A DNA stretch of 64,000 nucleotides from Molanna angustata (lineage: Eukaryota; Arthropoda; Insecta; Trichoptera; Molannidae), in contig OY754981.1 of the NCBI GenBank assembly GCA_963576475.1, positions 744,001 through 808,000 of the forward strand. The letters are read 5' to 3'. Both the position numbers and the translations under genes were made by a program. How positions within the stretch are numbered: the first letter of the stretch is position 1; every line of letters begins with the position of its first letter. Positions 41,134 to 50,616 of this stretch are shown here, one piece after another. The notes beneath the pieces were generated by a model. The model saw only the letters and a program-made list of their open reading frames with translations, was not told the DNA's origin and ran no database searches.

Positions 41134-42381
41134 CTAATCACATAAATCTATTTGGTTTCTTAATAACTCTTTCGACATAGGTAGAGTGCTCCTCAAGATT
41201 CGACTCATAAGGAGTTGACTAGGGGAATACTCTAAATTGGCTAGTGGAGTTGTTCTATATTCCAGCAATGCTTTATGAAGATCCCCATTCTCAAAATGAA
41301 CCTTTTTTAATATATTTTTGGCAATACCAACACCTTTTTCTGAAAGGCCGTTGGATCTGGGGTAATGAGGACTTGATGTACTAATAGCAAATCCCCATTC
41401 CTCTGAAAATTTCTTAAATTCTAAACTGTTAAATGGGTTATTATCACATCTTAGTTTTTTAATTATTTCACTGGAGGATTTAGTTTTTATGTAAATTATA
41501 TCTAAAAATTTTGAATAATAATCCTCAATTATTAAATAATTTTTTCCTTGATATTCTCCTATGTCCATTGCTATACATTGAAAAGGTAACAATGGTGTTG
41601 GAGTTTGTATCAAAGAATCTTTTATATTATTATTTTGAAATGTTTGACACGTTTTACAGGTTTGAATAAATTTTTCGATGTCACTTGACATACCAGGCCA
41701 GTATAATGTAGACCTTGCTCTGGTTTTAGTTTTCCCAATTCCCAGATGTGCATCTCCATGCAATATTTTTAACATCATATTTTTTAAATTAAATGGGATA
41801 ATGATTTTATCAGAGAAAAATAGAATTCCTTCTTTATCATGAATATCATCTTTAATCTTAAAATATTTTTGAATATTATTGTTATTATTATTTTTTACAT
41901 TTTTGGGCCAACCTTCTTTTAAAAAAGTTATAATTTCCGATAATGTACTATCTTTCGCAGTTGAATCTTGAATTAATTTAATTATTGCTTTATTAATTGG
42001 CAAATAATCGTTTAGTGAAAGCGAATGCACTATGTCTGACATATTTAATTCTTGATAGTCATCTTGTAATGAACAATCTCTAGATAATAAATCCGCAATG
42101 TAATTTTCCGACCCTCGTAAATATTTTACATCTAAGTCGTATTTTAATAATTTCAACTGTAATCTTTGTAGTCTGTTAGTATTTTTATGAATATCCTTAT
42201 TAACTATAGTAATTAGTGGTTTGTGATCAGTATTAATTGTTACTTTATGGCCATAAATATATTGATGAAATTTGTTTACACTAAAAACAATCGCTAGCAT
42301 TTCTTTTTCCACCATGGAATAATTCTGCTCTGCAGATGTTAAGCTTCTTGAAGCAAATGCAATCGGTTGATTTTCCTGCAT
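41134..42381 (-). CDS. Gypsy pol: RNase H-integrase, minus strand
   Basis: A 415-codon open frame; homology continues upstream to about 42418 (CDSSKNGLGCC), so the Met is not a true start. RNase H: EKEMLAIVFSVNKFHQYIYG and NTDHKPL (residues 24-70), then the tether DLDVKYLRGSENYIADLLSR. Integrase: HGDAHLG...CKTC zinc finger (about 207-247), core with AMDIGEYQG, RCDNNPFNS and SNGLSEKGVGIA (Asp, Asp, Glu), end GLSEKG to LRNQIDLCD. A 39-bp in-frame deletion just before the second Asp removes part of the core fold. The spacing Asp to Glu is 34 residues. Mag-like by overall appearance; likely inactive. Confidence 0.85.
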   Translation of the reverse strand: MQENQPIAFASRSLTSAEQNYSMVEKEMLAIVFSVNKFHQYIYGHKVTINTDHKPLITIVNKDIHKNTNRLQRLQLKLLKYDLDVKYLRGSENYIADLLSRDCSLQDDYQELNMSDIVHSLSLNDYLPINKAIIKLIQDSTAKDSTLSEIITFLKEGWPKNVKNNNNNNIQKYFKIKDDIHDKEGILFFSDKIIIPFNLKNMMLKILHGDAHLGIGKTKTRARSTLYWPGMSSDIEKFIQTCKTCQTFQNNNIKDSLIQTPTPLLPFQCIAMDIGEYQGKNYLIIEDYYSKFLDIIYIKTKSSSEIIKKLRCDNNPFNSLEFKKFSEEWGFAISTSSPHYPRSNGLSEKGVGIAKNILKKVHFENGDLHKALLEYRTTPLANLEYSPSQLLMSRILRSTLPMSKELLRNQIDLCD

Positions 42382-42420
42382 TAAACAACAACCTAATCCG
42401 TTTTTACTTGAATCGCATTA

Positions 42421-42930
42421 AATTTAATTAAAAGAGTTCAATTAATAGAGAAAAATATTAATAATGAACAACGAAAATTCATAAATACAAATGTAGATAT
42501 TTTTACTGGATTGGGAAAATTGCCATTTAAATACAAAATTCAGTTAAGAGAAAACTTTGTTCCTGTAGTTAAACCTGTTCGTAGAGTACCCTTGGTACTA
42601 AATAGTAGATTGAAGGAAAAACTTAATCAATTAGAATCTAATGGTATAATATCCAAGGTGAATATTCCTACAGATTGGGTTCATGACATAGTAATAATTG
42701 AAAAACCTAATAAATCCTTGAGAATTTGTATTAATCCAATACCACTCAATAAATTTATAAAACGAGAGCACTATATGATTCCAACACAAGAAGAATTAAT
42801 GACAAACTTAACAGGAAAGAAAATTTTCACAGTAATTGATATGACAGATGGGTTCCATCAGATAGAATTGGATGAAGAGTCTTCATATCTTTGTACATTT
42901 AACACTCCTTCCTTTCATAATATATTATAA
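42421..42930 (+). pseudogene. Gypsy RT N-terminal half, plus strand
   Basis: Open from 42421: DIFTGLGKLPFKYKIQL, then VVKPVRRVPLVLNSRLKEKL, GIISKVNIPTDWVHDIVIIE, KPNKSLRICINPIPLNKFIK and VIDMTDGFHQIELDEESSYL. These are RT fingers and the first palm segment, including VIDM, the first catalytic Asp motif of the family. The sequence breaks at CTFNTPS, before the YxDD motif. It faces away from the minus-strand frame to its left; the two meet at about 42419. Confidence 0.85.
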
Positions 42931-42959
42931 TAAATATATTATAATAAATTAAAACACAT

Positions 42960-43131
42960 TGTGTGACAGTCAGTTTAGGTTGAAAAGTAACCTTCCTCTT
43001 TATTATTTCAAAACCATAGCAGCAAAAAACAATATAAAAATTATAGAAATAAAACAATGATAAATGTTCCACATTTAAATATTTTAACACATCGAATCCA
43101 ACAATAATAATTTTCCATAGATTACACAACA
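42960..43131 (-). mobile_element. Gypsy LTR copy 2 (5' LTR in the minus sense)
   Basis: Base-for-base identical to 40800-40971, exactly 2160 bp away. To its left is a duplicated ATATATTATAATAA instead of a primer-binding site. To its right begins a SINE D copy. Confidence 0.85.
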
Positions 43132-43134
43132 AAA

Positions 43135-43285
43135 CAAGTACATATACATCTTCCTACGTTCCCTAAAATAAGCAAATAAATGCTTGTGCTATAGGTGAAT
43201 GAAATCGGTCGAGGCAGGATTCGAAATCGCGACCACTGGATTACTAGCCCAGCGCGCTAACCGCTCTGCCATCGACCCATCTAAA
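43135..43285 (-). mobile_element. tRNA-derived SINE family D, most complete copy
   Basis: On the minus strand: AGATGGGTCGATGGCAGAGC, GGTTAGCGCGCTGGGCTAGT, AATCCAGTGGTCGCGA and TTTCGAATCCTGCCTCGACC, then CATTCACCTATAGCACAAGC, ATTTATTTGCTTATTTTAGG and GAACGTAGG. The head folds like a tRNA with an anticodon-type loop CTAGTAA, which would read AGT (threonine). Confidence 0.85.
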
Positions 43286-43379
43286 ATAAAGAGATAAATA
43301 TTATAAATTATTATTATTTTCATTTTTATTGAAAGTATAATAATAATACCTGATGTAGTAATAAAAATATATTATATTC

Positions 43380-43450
43380 GTTCTCCAGCATGAGACTGGT
43401 CTTGAGAACACGTTCTCCAGCATGAGACTGGTCTTGAGAACACGTTCTCA
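43380..43450. repeat. 32-bp tandem duplication with GTTCTC/GAGAAC arms
   Basis: GTTCTCCAGCATGAGACTGG followed by TCTTGAGAACAC, twice, then a third GTTCTC. Each junction creates the palindrome GAGAACACGTTCTC-like word. Confidence 0.85.
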
Positions 43451-43689
43451 ACCAAAATGGTATTAAATGGTATTAAATAAAATGTATACAATACTATAAT
43501 TAAGTTAAAGGTAAAAATTTAAGTCAGTAGTGTATATATATTTATTTTAATTTGTGTATTAGACTACTCTACTAGGCTGGCTATGCCTGTCCCAGAGTAG
43601 CGTTATATAAATCAGTTCTATTATTTTTTTATTCGTGATAGTGTAAGTCAATTTTTATTAGGCTTTGTTTGGGTTTGTACAAAGATTGA

Positions 43690-43860
43690 ACGATAAATGA
43701 CAGACTAATAGATATGAAATGGATGAATGGAACAAAAAAATATCTTAAAAGAAGGAAAAATTAGAATCTTAAATAACCGACGAGTATCATTGAAACGATG
43801 GAAGGACGACGAGTGTTTTCAAAGGGTTTAGGTGTGTGGCGTTCGGTTCTCTTTGCCTAT
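43690..43860 (+). pseudogene. LINE family A fragment, decayed
   Basis: AAAAGAAGGAAAAATTAGAA, AATAACCGACGAGTATCATT, then GGCGTTCGGTTCTCTTTGCC. The glycine-rich block is lost and frames are broken. Confidence 0.6.
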
Positions 43861-44335
43861 TTCCATAAATGAAAAGTCCTTAATAAAACAAAGATAGTAA
43901 TCGAAGTGGGGGTTGGATATTTCTTCTTTGACAACCTCTAGCATTGGAGAAGACGTATTTTTTACATTCACATCTGCGAAAAAATAAACAACTATAATAG
44001 GTAGTGCATTATACATATTTCAATACTAAAAATTAATCTTAGAAAAAAAACGGAAGTCGCAAGTAATATCTAGGGCAGATTTTTACTCAAAACAGCAGAT
44101 GCAATATTTCGATAATTAAAAACAATATTTTTTAAGTGAAACCATTTCTTTAGACGGGTCCAAGGTCTGGTCGGAAGTAAAAAGTCGGATAAGATGGGAT
44201 TCTGGGTACCCCATGAGATAAAAGTTGGTTATCTACTTCCTTTATAGGGTCTAAAGAACACGTTTAAAAAATTGCTCGAACAAAATATTCACAGCTGCTA
44301 GGTAAAACATATTCAAAATAAAAAAATCCGTATCT
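43861..44335. other. No recognisable feature
   Basis: No shared repeat or coding signal seen. Confidence 0.45.
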
Positions 44336-44337
44336 CT

Positions 44338-44515
44338 ATATCTACATACATACATACTATCACGCCATGTCGCTCTCGGGATAGGCAGAGAGAAATTAAT
44401 GCCACATTATTCAATATTGATGCGAATTCCTCATTGCCTCGTACAATTTCTTCTGTTTTTACATAGCTTCTTATATTTTCCTCTTTTAAGATATCGTTCA
44501 CATGGTCTTACCATA
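44338..44515 (-). pseudogene. LINE family A fragment, minus strand
   Basis: Plus strand: ACATACATACTATCACGCCA, TGTCGCTCTCGGGATAGGCA, GAGAGAA, then TTTTAAGATATCGTTCACAT. On the minus strand it reads MNDILKEENIRS and EEIVRGNEEF, with the middle diverged. Confidence 0.65.
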
Positions 44516-44591
44516 TTTTTCAAGTACCACCTCTTGTTCTATCCCAGTTAGCTTATAGTATATTTTCTTCGTCAAACATTGCGGATTTATT

Positions 44592-45024
44592 AAAACGAGT
44601 GGGTTGTGGCTTGTGGTCAACGCTAAACTCCTCACTAACAAGTCACCCCATAAAATATTCAAATTTAATTTAAAAAATTCAGAATTTTCATGTACTTAAT
44701 AAGTTTGTTCAATTATTTTTTAATTTAAATATTTTATGAAAACTTGATAATTCTTCAATGACATTTTATGAAAATGATGTGTCTTTTTACCATTTTGAAA
44801 ATTAAAATTTCAAATGTTAATTTTCCCGAGCTTGGGGTCACTTTAAAATATTTGACGTATAAAAAAATTGAGATGCACTATTCAGATATCCTTCAAAATC
44901 TAATTGGGTCTAAGCAAGTATTAGATGTACCTACATATTTGCAAAATTTGAAAAGAATCGAAAATTTGAAAAGTCTATAATTGATAAAGTAAAATAAATA
45001 CGCCGTATATAGCACACAGTACAT

Positions 45025-45074
<50 letters not shown>

Positions 45075-45205
45075 TACATTGTGATGAAACTTTCAGAATA
45101 CAATCTAAGCATGATATTAGTTGATAATCTGCAAGAAAAATTGCTTTTAAAATTGTAAAATCATAAATCCCCACTATCCCCTTGGGTTAGTGATGAGTAA
45201 AAACA
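44592..45205 (-). mobile_element. Repeat H, full-length minus-strand copy
   Basis: From the left: AAAACGAGTGGGTTGTGGCT, ACGCTAAACTCCTCACTAAC, later GTCACTTTAAAATATTTGAC, ACGCCGTATATAGCACACAG, the CA tract, ATTGTGATGAAACTTTCAGA and GTGATGAGTAAAAAC. At 614 bp this is the best guide to the unit length. Confidence 0.75.
45028..45072. repeat. (CA)n microsatellite within repeat H
   Basis: About 22 CA units, on the plus strand the complement of the TG tract seen in plus-strand H copies. Confidence 0.95.
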
Positions 45206-45244
45206 CTGCAAGGTACCTATGGTTATTGAACCAACAAAGCTTAC

Positions 45245-45600
45245 TTATCTTATTTAAATTTATTTCTCTTTCTATTTTATTCTATTTATTTTTTTATAGG
45301 TTAGGTACGTAGTCTGTGCTATCTATGTTTAGTAATGTCCCAAGGCATTGCTGAAAATCAGTAGCACTCCAGGGGAACCTGTTAGTGGCAGCTGAGCAAT
45401 AGCCTTTTTGGTGTCCATTATTTTGCAACAAAAATGGCTTCAAATAAACGTTTTTATTGTTCTTCTTTATTCTTCGATAATATTGTCATGTCTTGTAACA
45501 TACATAGGTTCCTCCAACGTTGAATATCACTTGAGAGTATATCTCCAGCAGCTCGAAACATCTCCTCCACGGTCATTATAGCTGTCCACCTCATACAATT
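45245..45600 (-). pseudogene. Possible LINE C-terminus and 3' UTR
   Basis: The minus strand gives MRWTAIMTVEEMFRAAGDIL, then SSDIQRWRNLCMLQDM and a stop, followed by a 3' segment with GATTTTCAGCAATGCCTTGG. The W and R rich end before a stop resembles other LINE C-termini here, but I cannot place the lineage. It could also be a chance frame. Confidence 0.3.
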
Positions 45601-45656
45601 AGAATTAATTAATTAATCAAAGACAGCTCTAACAATGTCGCGATTATCAGGTACTC

Positions 45657-45842
45657 AGTATGTCCTATTCTGATTCGTTTCAGAGTACGAAAACTTCTAA
45701 ACCCAACGTGCGACCGTGGATAAAAGGATTTTATCTGCGCGGTGTGTCGTAATGAGCCCTGAATAAATGCAGTCAACTTTTTGACATTTCTCATACTAAA
45801 ATTCAGACGGATATATTTAGACGAATCAGAATAGGACATAAT
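45657..45842. mobile_element. Small MITE with TA flanks
   Basis: Exact 18-bp terminal inverted repeats, TGTCCTATTCTGATTCGT (45661-45678) and its complement (45821-45838), each preceded or followed by TA. Length about 178 bp, non-coding. TA duplication and short TIRs fit a Tc1/mariner-type MITE. Confidence 0.8.
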
Positions 45843-46717
45843 AGGTATAAAGTGTTTTACATACAAACTGTTTTATTTTAAAGAAATAATTCGTTCAAAA
45901 AACTAACTCAACGACATCTGTCATTCATTTCCGATAAATCTTCATTAACTAAAACATTCGTTTTGCCGCGCAAAAAAACAACACCCGTGCAAAATATTAT
46001 TTCCATGTGTTATACATTCCCAGATTATGGCAACACACACACACACACACACGAGATATTACGAATATTTATTTTTTAAAAATAGAATCGAATGCAAAAC
46101 ATCTTGCGACCTACATATTTTTTTTCGCTCCTTTCAATACGACCGACGTAAAAAAGGACCAGATGCAATTTTTTAAGGTTTCACTTTTTACGACGTGACC
46201 GCCAGATGATCATGATGCCATCTACCGGAATTTGAAATAACATATTGACACGAAGCTGCGCTGGTTCGATTCTTAGCTAATTATCGTCTCTTACGTTGAC
46301 TAGCAGCTGGCCTCTAACGCCATAAATATTTTGATATGTTATACGATTTAAAAAAATGCATTCATTCAAAACCATTTTAGGTGAATTTTAGAGAATTTGT
46401 AATACAATACTTCGCTTTTTATTTTTTATTATATGTTTATATTAATTATTTTTTTATTTATTTTATAAGCCCCCATAAACAAACTCTCAGGTAGGAATCT
46501 ACCTATTAATGAATTTTTAATTAAAATTGTATTATTTATTAATATCTCCTAGTATGTAGGTATGTACATGTGTGGATATATTGTTCGATATCGGACTTAT
46601 TGCAATATGCCAATTTCTTCCAATCAACCAGATAATATGTAATAAATACTTAAGAAAAAAGTAAATAAAAATATATAATATTAAAACAGTAATGTGAATC
46701 ATTAAAAATAGTTTGTA
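45843..46717. other. No gene; short CA repeat
   Basis: A (CA)12 run at 46028-46051 and otherwise AT-rich unassigned sequence. Confidence 0.5.
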
Positions 46718-46955
46718 ATAGTGATGAGCAAAAGTCTCGCAAGTCTTGCATGTGTCACTGCAATACCATGGCCAGGCTTTTCAAGAGTAGTCTTGCATTT
46801 GATATATAAATACGTAAAATTTGAAAAAAATTTGAATATAGTCAATAATCGATAAAGTAGAATAAACACGCCGTATATAGCACATATCACATAGTACACT
46901 GCACACACACACACACAAATACATTGTGATGAAACTTTCAGAATATAAATAAAAA
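46718..46955 (-). mobile_element. Repeat H, 5' part, minus strand
   Basis: TAGAATAAACACGCCGTATA, CACACACACACAAATACATT, GTGATGAAACTTTCAGAATA, but the last 5' segment is replaced. The left end TAGTGATGAGCAAAAGTCTC resembles the H start, out of order. Confidence 0.55.
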
Positions 46956-47061
46956 AAAATAGTAAATAAAAATAAATACCTACACAAATCAAATAATAAA
47001 TAAATAATTAAATAAAAGTAAATATAATAAATTAATATAATAAAAAAAATAATAAAAAATA

Positions 47062-47185
47062 AGGTAGGAAAAACACGCCGTACATAGCATATAACACATA
47101 CTCAGCACACAAACAGATACATAGTGATGAAACTCAGAATACAATCTCAGCATGATACTAGTTGATAACTTTAAATACTCTTTTT
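47062..47185 (-). mobile_element. Repeat H, 5' part, minus strand
   Basis: AAACACGCCGTACATAGCAT, AGATACATAGTGATGAAACT, ACAATCTCAGCATGATACTA, GTTGATAACTTT. Confidence 0.65.
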
Positions 47186-47640
47186 ATATTTTCATTTAAG
47201 AACTTACATTTATAATTAACAAAAAGGCGGTCGGTAGGGATGTTCTAATCGTAATAGTAATTAGAATGTACTCTTACAATGGAGAAAACGTAAGTAGGTT
47301 AAAACGTAGTCTTGTTTGAAATTGAGATTGGAATCTAGTTTTGAGAGTAAGACCGCTGGAAACTAAACGTATGGGTAATCCTTAACCATGTAATTTTTAT
47401 TACTGATGTGTGTTATGTACATATGGGTTATGTTAAAGTTGGTTAGTATAGCATTACCAGTTTGATAGTTACCGCAAAAAAATCCCGGCCCACGTGATAC
47501 AAGTACCTACCTGATTATAAAACCTCTAGTATTTAATATTAATGTGACCACGTGCACATAATATACACACACACGTGTTGTTCTTTCAGCCGGGTACTTG
47601 CATCGTTGCATCTATTTCCATTGGTTATGGTGTAGCCATA
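47186..47640. other. No recognisable feature
   Basis: Unassigned. A weak C-like trace (CACACACGTGTTGTTCTTTC) lies at 47569-47588. Confidence 0.35.
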
Positions 47641-47644
47641 TAGG

Positions 47645-47800
47645 TACACACCATCACACCATGTCCTTTACGTTGTAGGCCACACTTTCATATCTTGTAT
47701 CATCCATCGCATCGTCTCAAACGTCATGGTCTTCTGTTATTAAAGCATCTTAAATTCTCCTCTATCTTAATGACGTTCACCAAGTAGGGACATATTTTTT
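47645..47800 (-). pseudogene. LINE family A fragment, minus strand, decayed
   Basis: ACACCATCACACCATGTCCT at the left is the terminal block. ATCCATCGCATCGTCTCAAA is the complement of the MRRCMD codons, and GACGTTCACCAAGTAGGGAC corresponds to the HVND region. Confidence 0.6.
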
Positions 47801-47874
47801 CTCGGACGAACTTAACGCACGAACTCAATTTTCCAGTGTGAAAACTAGTGTGAACTGACGATCGGACAGTGGGT

Positions 47875-48560
47875 GAGTATTAGAAAGATAATCCTCTAAG
47901 CATCGAAATATAAGCTTTTCTAAGACCATACACAAAATAGGTAATAAAGTTATCGGTGTATACAATTTTGGGTCAGAAGGATCCAGGTCACTATGCTTGG
48001 GAATAAGTCATTAATCCTGTTTTCCAACAATCCGGAAAGTAGCCTTCTCGCAAGCAATTGCTGTACAATATGATAATTTCGTGGCGAGCTATGTGCCAGC
48101 ACCTTTGTACAGGAACTGCGTCAATGCGGTCAATGCCAGGACATTTGTTTTGGTGAAGATTCTTGATGATAAAATCAACCCCATCGAAATTGGCGAAAAA
48201 AAAGTTTTCAGGATATCGGATTGGTTATTACGTATTTTGAATGAAGATGAGTAGATATCGGATGTGATGTCATCATAAGAAATAAGTATGTCAAGTAGCG
48301 TGCTTGTCGTCGAAAAAAACTCTATTGTGACAATTCTAGTTCGTGGATGAATATTTTTGATGGACGCATTTGGATATTTTTCATTGATGCATATTTAAAC
48401 ACAGTACCCCAAAGATCTGTGGTGGAAACCTCAAATACCAAGCGGTGCCATTTCGTTTACAATTCTTTCAAGAACACTGCGTGACACTCAAACCTCTGGA
48501 GGGAAAAGAAGAACATCTCCAATTTCAGAATGGTGCCGCGTAAGATTGAAAATAGCACCT
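47875..48560 (-). pseudogene. LINE RT fingers/palm fragment (N-terminal half of RT)
   Basis: Minus strand from 48420: TTDLWGTVFKYASMKNIQMR (linker before RT), LDILISYDDITSDIYSSSFK, then FDGVDFIIKNLHQNKCPGID, HIARHEIIILYSNCLREGYF, PDCWKTGLMTYSQA, a break, and DLDPSDPKLYTPITLLPILC with MVLEKLIFRCLE. This is the LxxxKxPGxDxI...CLxxGxFPxxWK...YRPIxLLPxxxKxxEKLI series of jockey- or R1-like elements. It is the only RT N-terminal half in the window; the usual relics are C-terminal. It has stops and a frameshift. Confidence 0.8.
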
Positions 48561-48589
48561 CTTCGCTGCATTTCCAGATCTAGGGGTGT

Positions 48590-48865
48590 CATGCCTATCA
48601 AAATAGGCAGTGCTTCGGTGGGACTTGTAAAGAAATATTAATTGTATTCATTAAATCAGAATATTGTTATTAGAAAATACAATAGGCAACAATAACATCT
48701 TAGTTCAACAATGAAGTTCACCAACTAGTCTGAATGTAGTGCGTTTTTAGGTGAGATAAGATTGGAGTGTGGAATAACTTTTTTTAGTTAATGCACACCC
48801 GAAAACCTGTCGCTGGTTACTCTATATTGTGGGATACGCCGTGATGGTATAGGTATATGTAAAGA
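48590..48865 (+). mobile_element. Short retroelement C, nearly full copy
   Basis: AATAGGCAGTGCTTCGGTGG may be its altered start. It continues AATACAATAGGCAACAATAA, TTCAACAATGAAGTTCACCA, TTTAGGTGAGATAAGATTG, CCCGAAAACCTGTCGCTGGT, ATTGTGGGATACGCCGTGAT and GGTATAGGTAT. Confidence 0.75.
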
Positions 48866-49540
48866 ATAAGTGGTTCAACGACTCTTCCTCCTGACCACAC
48901 GCACATATTGTGCTATTAAAAACATTTATTTTAAAGAGATTTGAGGCTAGAATCAGTCACCGATTCATAACCTAGTTATACAAGGAGGATTTCCCTCTTT
49001 CTCAAGGAGGAAAGCCTCTTTTCCTGGAACCAAGGGTTTGTAGGAATAATGGGCTTGATTCCAGAATAAAACAATTAATGTTCAATATTAACTTCGTTGT
49101 TGGGAACCACTGTTAAAATCAGATGACAACCTTGCGACGTCAGATTTTTGTATAGAAAGTGTAAGTAAGGACACGTGTTCAACCACTGCGCCCCCTCCTT
49201 CAACTTCCTGTCTGTCTGAGAGACAAGGGGACCAGGGAAGGTACTTCCGGCCGTGGTCTGGTCCCCCCACACCGCAGAACTCCTCCATAGGTATATAGAT
49301 TGTCCTCCATACTATGAACAACATAAGTGAGGCATGATCATTTACAATGGAGAATTAAACATCGCTTTTACGTTTGTGATCCACACAAGAGAGTAAGATT
49401 TTGTATAATAATAATTAAGTACCTACACATATACATATGGTGTATTTAGGGAAAGAGTTTGACTATCTTCTAAATCGGTGGTACATGTATTTATGTCTAC
49501 AAACACATTTAAAAGGAGCAAGAAAAGGATATTAAAGTTA
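48866..49540. other. No gene recognised; GC-richer patch
   Basis: 49185-49295 is relatively GC-rich, with CACTGCGCCCCCTCC and GGTACTTCCGGCCGTGG. Its minus strand has GGCGCAGTGGTTGAACACG, which looks like a tRNA A box, but I find no matching B box. Minus-strand frames here have no known motif. Confidence 0.35.
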
Positions 49541-49544
49541 ATAA

Positions 49545-50218
49545 TAAGAATAATTCTTTATTGGCTTAAATAACATTACAAAATAAGTACAAACAAGAGC
49601 AAGATAAAACATTAAAAAAGCCAAAAGGCGGACTTGTTAATGAAGTTAACATCTTCCAGTCAACCTTAGAGAATAAAAATAATATAAAAATATATAAGAA
49701 CATATATATACATATACACACACATACATACATACACACATATGCATTTAGGGGGGATGGGAAGGGGAAAAAAGGAAGGGGCGGAGATAGTGGTAAGGAG
49801 GAAAATGAGGCAGGGAGGGAAGAGAGACATCAGAGTTTCACCCGCTGTTTAAAAGAGAAAAATGATGGTAAGGTTCGAGTATCAACGGGAAGTTGATTCC
49901 AGAGCCTGGCACTATGGACAGTGGACAGTAAAAGAATTAGTGTAGAAGTCCGATCGGTGGGAGGGAATCACAAGAAGACCGTTATTACCCGATCTCAGAG
50001 GAAGACCATACTCCGATGAAAAATGAAACCTGTCTCTGAGATACTTTGGTGCCACCTCACTATACAAAATCTTATAGAGAAGACAGAGTGTGTAACATCC
50101 CTGCGTTTGCCCATTGAAGACCAGCCCAGTTTTATACGAAATTCCGATACATGGTCATACTTTTTCAGACCGAAGATGTATCTTATGCAGACATTCTGCA
50201 GACGGTCTAATTTAGATT
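49545..50218 (-). pseudogene. LINE (CR1/jockey-like) C-terminus with full 3' UTR
   Basis: Minus strand from 50218: RLQNVCIRYIFGLKKYDHVS, EFRIKLGWSSMGKRRD, then ILYSEVAPKYLRDRFHFSSE, YGLPLRSGNNGLLVIPSHRS, DFYTNSFTVH, a frameshift, and ARLWNQLPVDTRTLPSFFSF. This is the LQNxCxRFIFGLxKYDHxS..LxWLPIxxRRD...PxYLxxxF.F.S...R.......P.....Y..SF....xRLWNxLP series. The 3' UTR ends with AATAAAGAATTATTCTTATT on the same strand, a plausible poly(A) signal. Confidence 0.85.
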
Positions 50219-50379
50219 AGAACTCAGATTTGATAGTTGTAGCCAAACATCTTGAAATTTTAGCCGAGAAGGGTTGCGATTTACACGTAAACCAAGAAGG
50301 TAAAAAGACACAGATTTGCGTTCTGCGCTTGGAATCTCGTTCAAGATGTTTGGCGAAAATTATAATACCAACGATATTT

Positions 50380-50530
50380 TATTTTAATTTTAATTTATTT
50401 TATATTATTTCTCGGGCAACTGACAGGCACTATGTCAAATATTAATCCAACAAGCACCCAATAACAAGTTGCCACATTCTGGAGACTTACGATATTAATC
50501 ATCTCACAGATCCAGACTGAAAACACTATT
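50380..50530 (-). mobile_element. SINE family E, 3' body
   Basis: TTTAATTTATTTTATATTAT tail, then CTCGGGCAACTGACAGGCAC, AGTTGCCACATTCTGGAGAC and TCACAGATCCAGACTGAAAA. Head absent. Confidence 0.75.
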
Positions 50531-50616
50531 AAACTCAATTATAACTAAAATCAAGAATTATTAAGTAAGGATATTATTGCTATAGCACCTTCAAACTATA
50601 CATAACTTCTATAGAT

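Larger units (their letters stand above)
39991..43131. mobile_element. Scrambled Ty3/gypsy (Mag-like) LTR retrotransposon
   Basis: The segments, left to right, are: integrase (plus), RNase H (plus), a 35-bp inverted piece, an LTR (minus sense), integrase-RNase H (minus), the first half of RT (plus), and an LTR (minus sense). In an intact element the order would be gag-protease-RT-RNase H-integrase in one direction between two LTRs. Gag, protease and the second half of RT (with the YxDD box) are absent. Copies of the same segment inside it are nearly identical, so the rearrangement is recent. Confidence 0.85.

Noticed and set aside
43380..43445. Short direct repeats considered as a CRISPR array
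   Set aside because: Only two adjacent 32-bp units without spacers, in insect-like DNA.
49075..49324. GC-richer minus-strand frames, possible A box
   Set aside because: No matching B box and no protein motif; insufficient for a tRNA, SINE or gene call.
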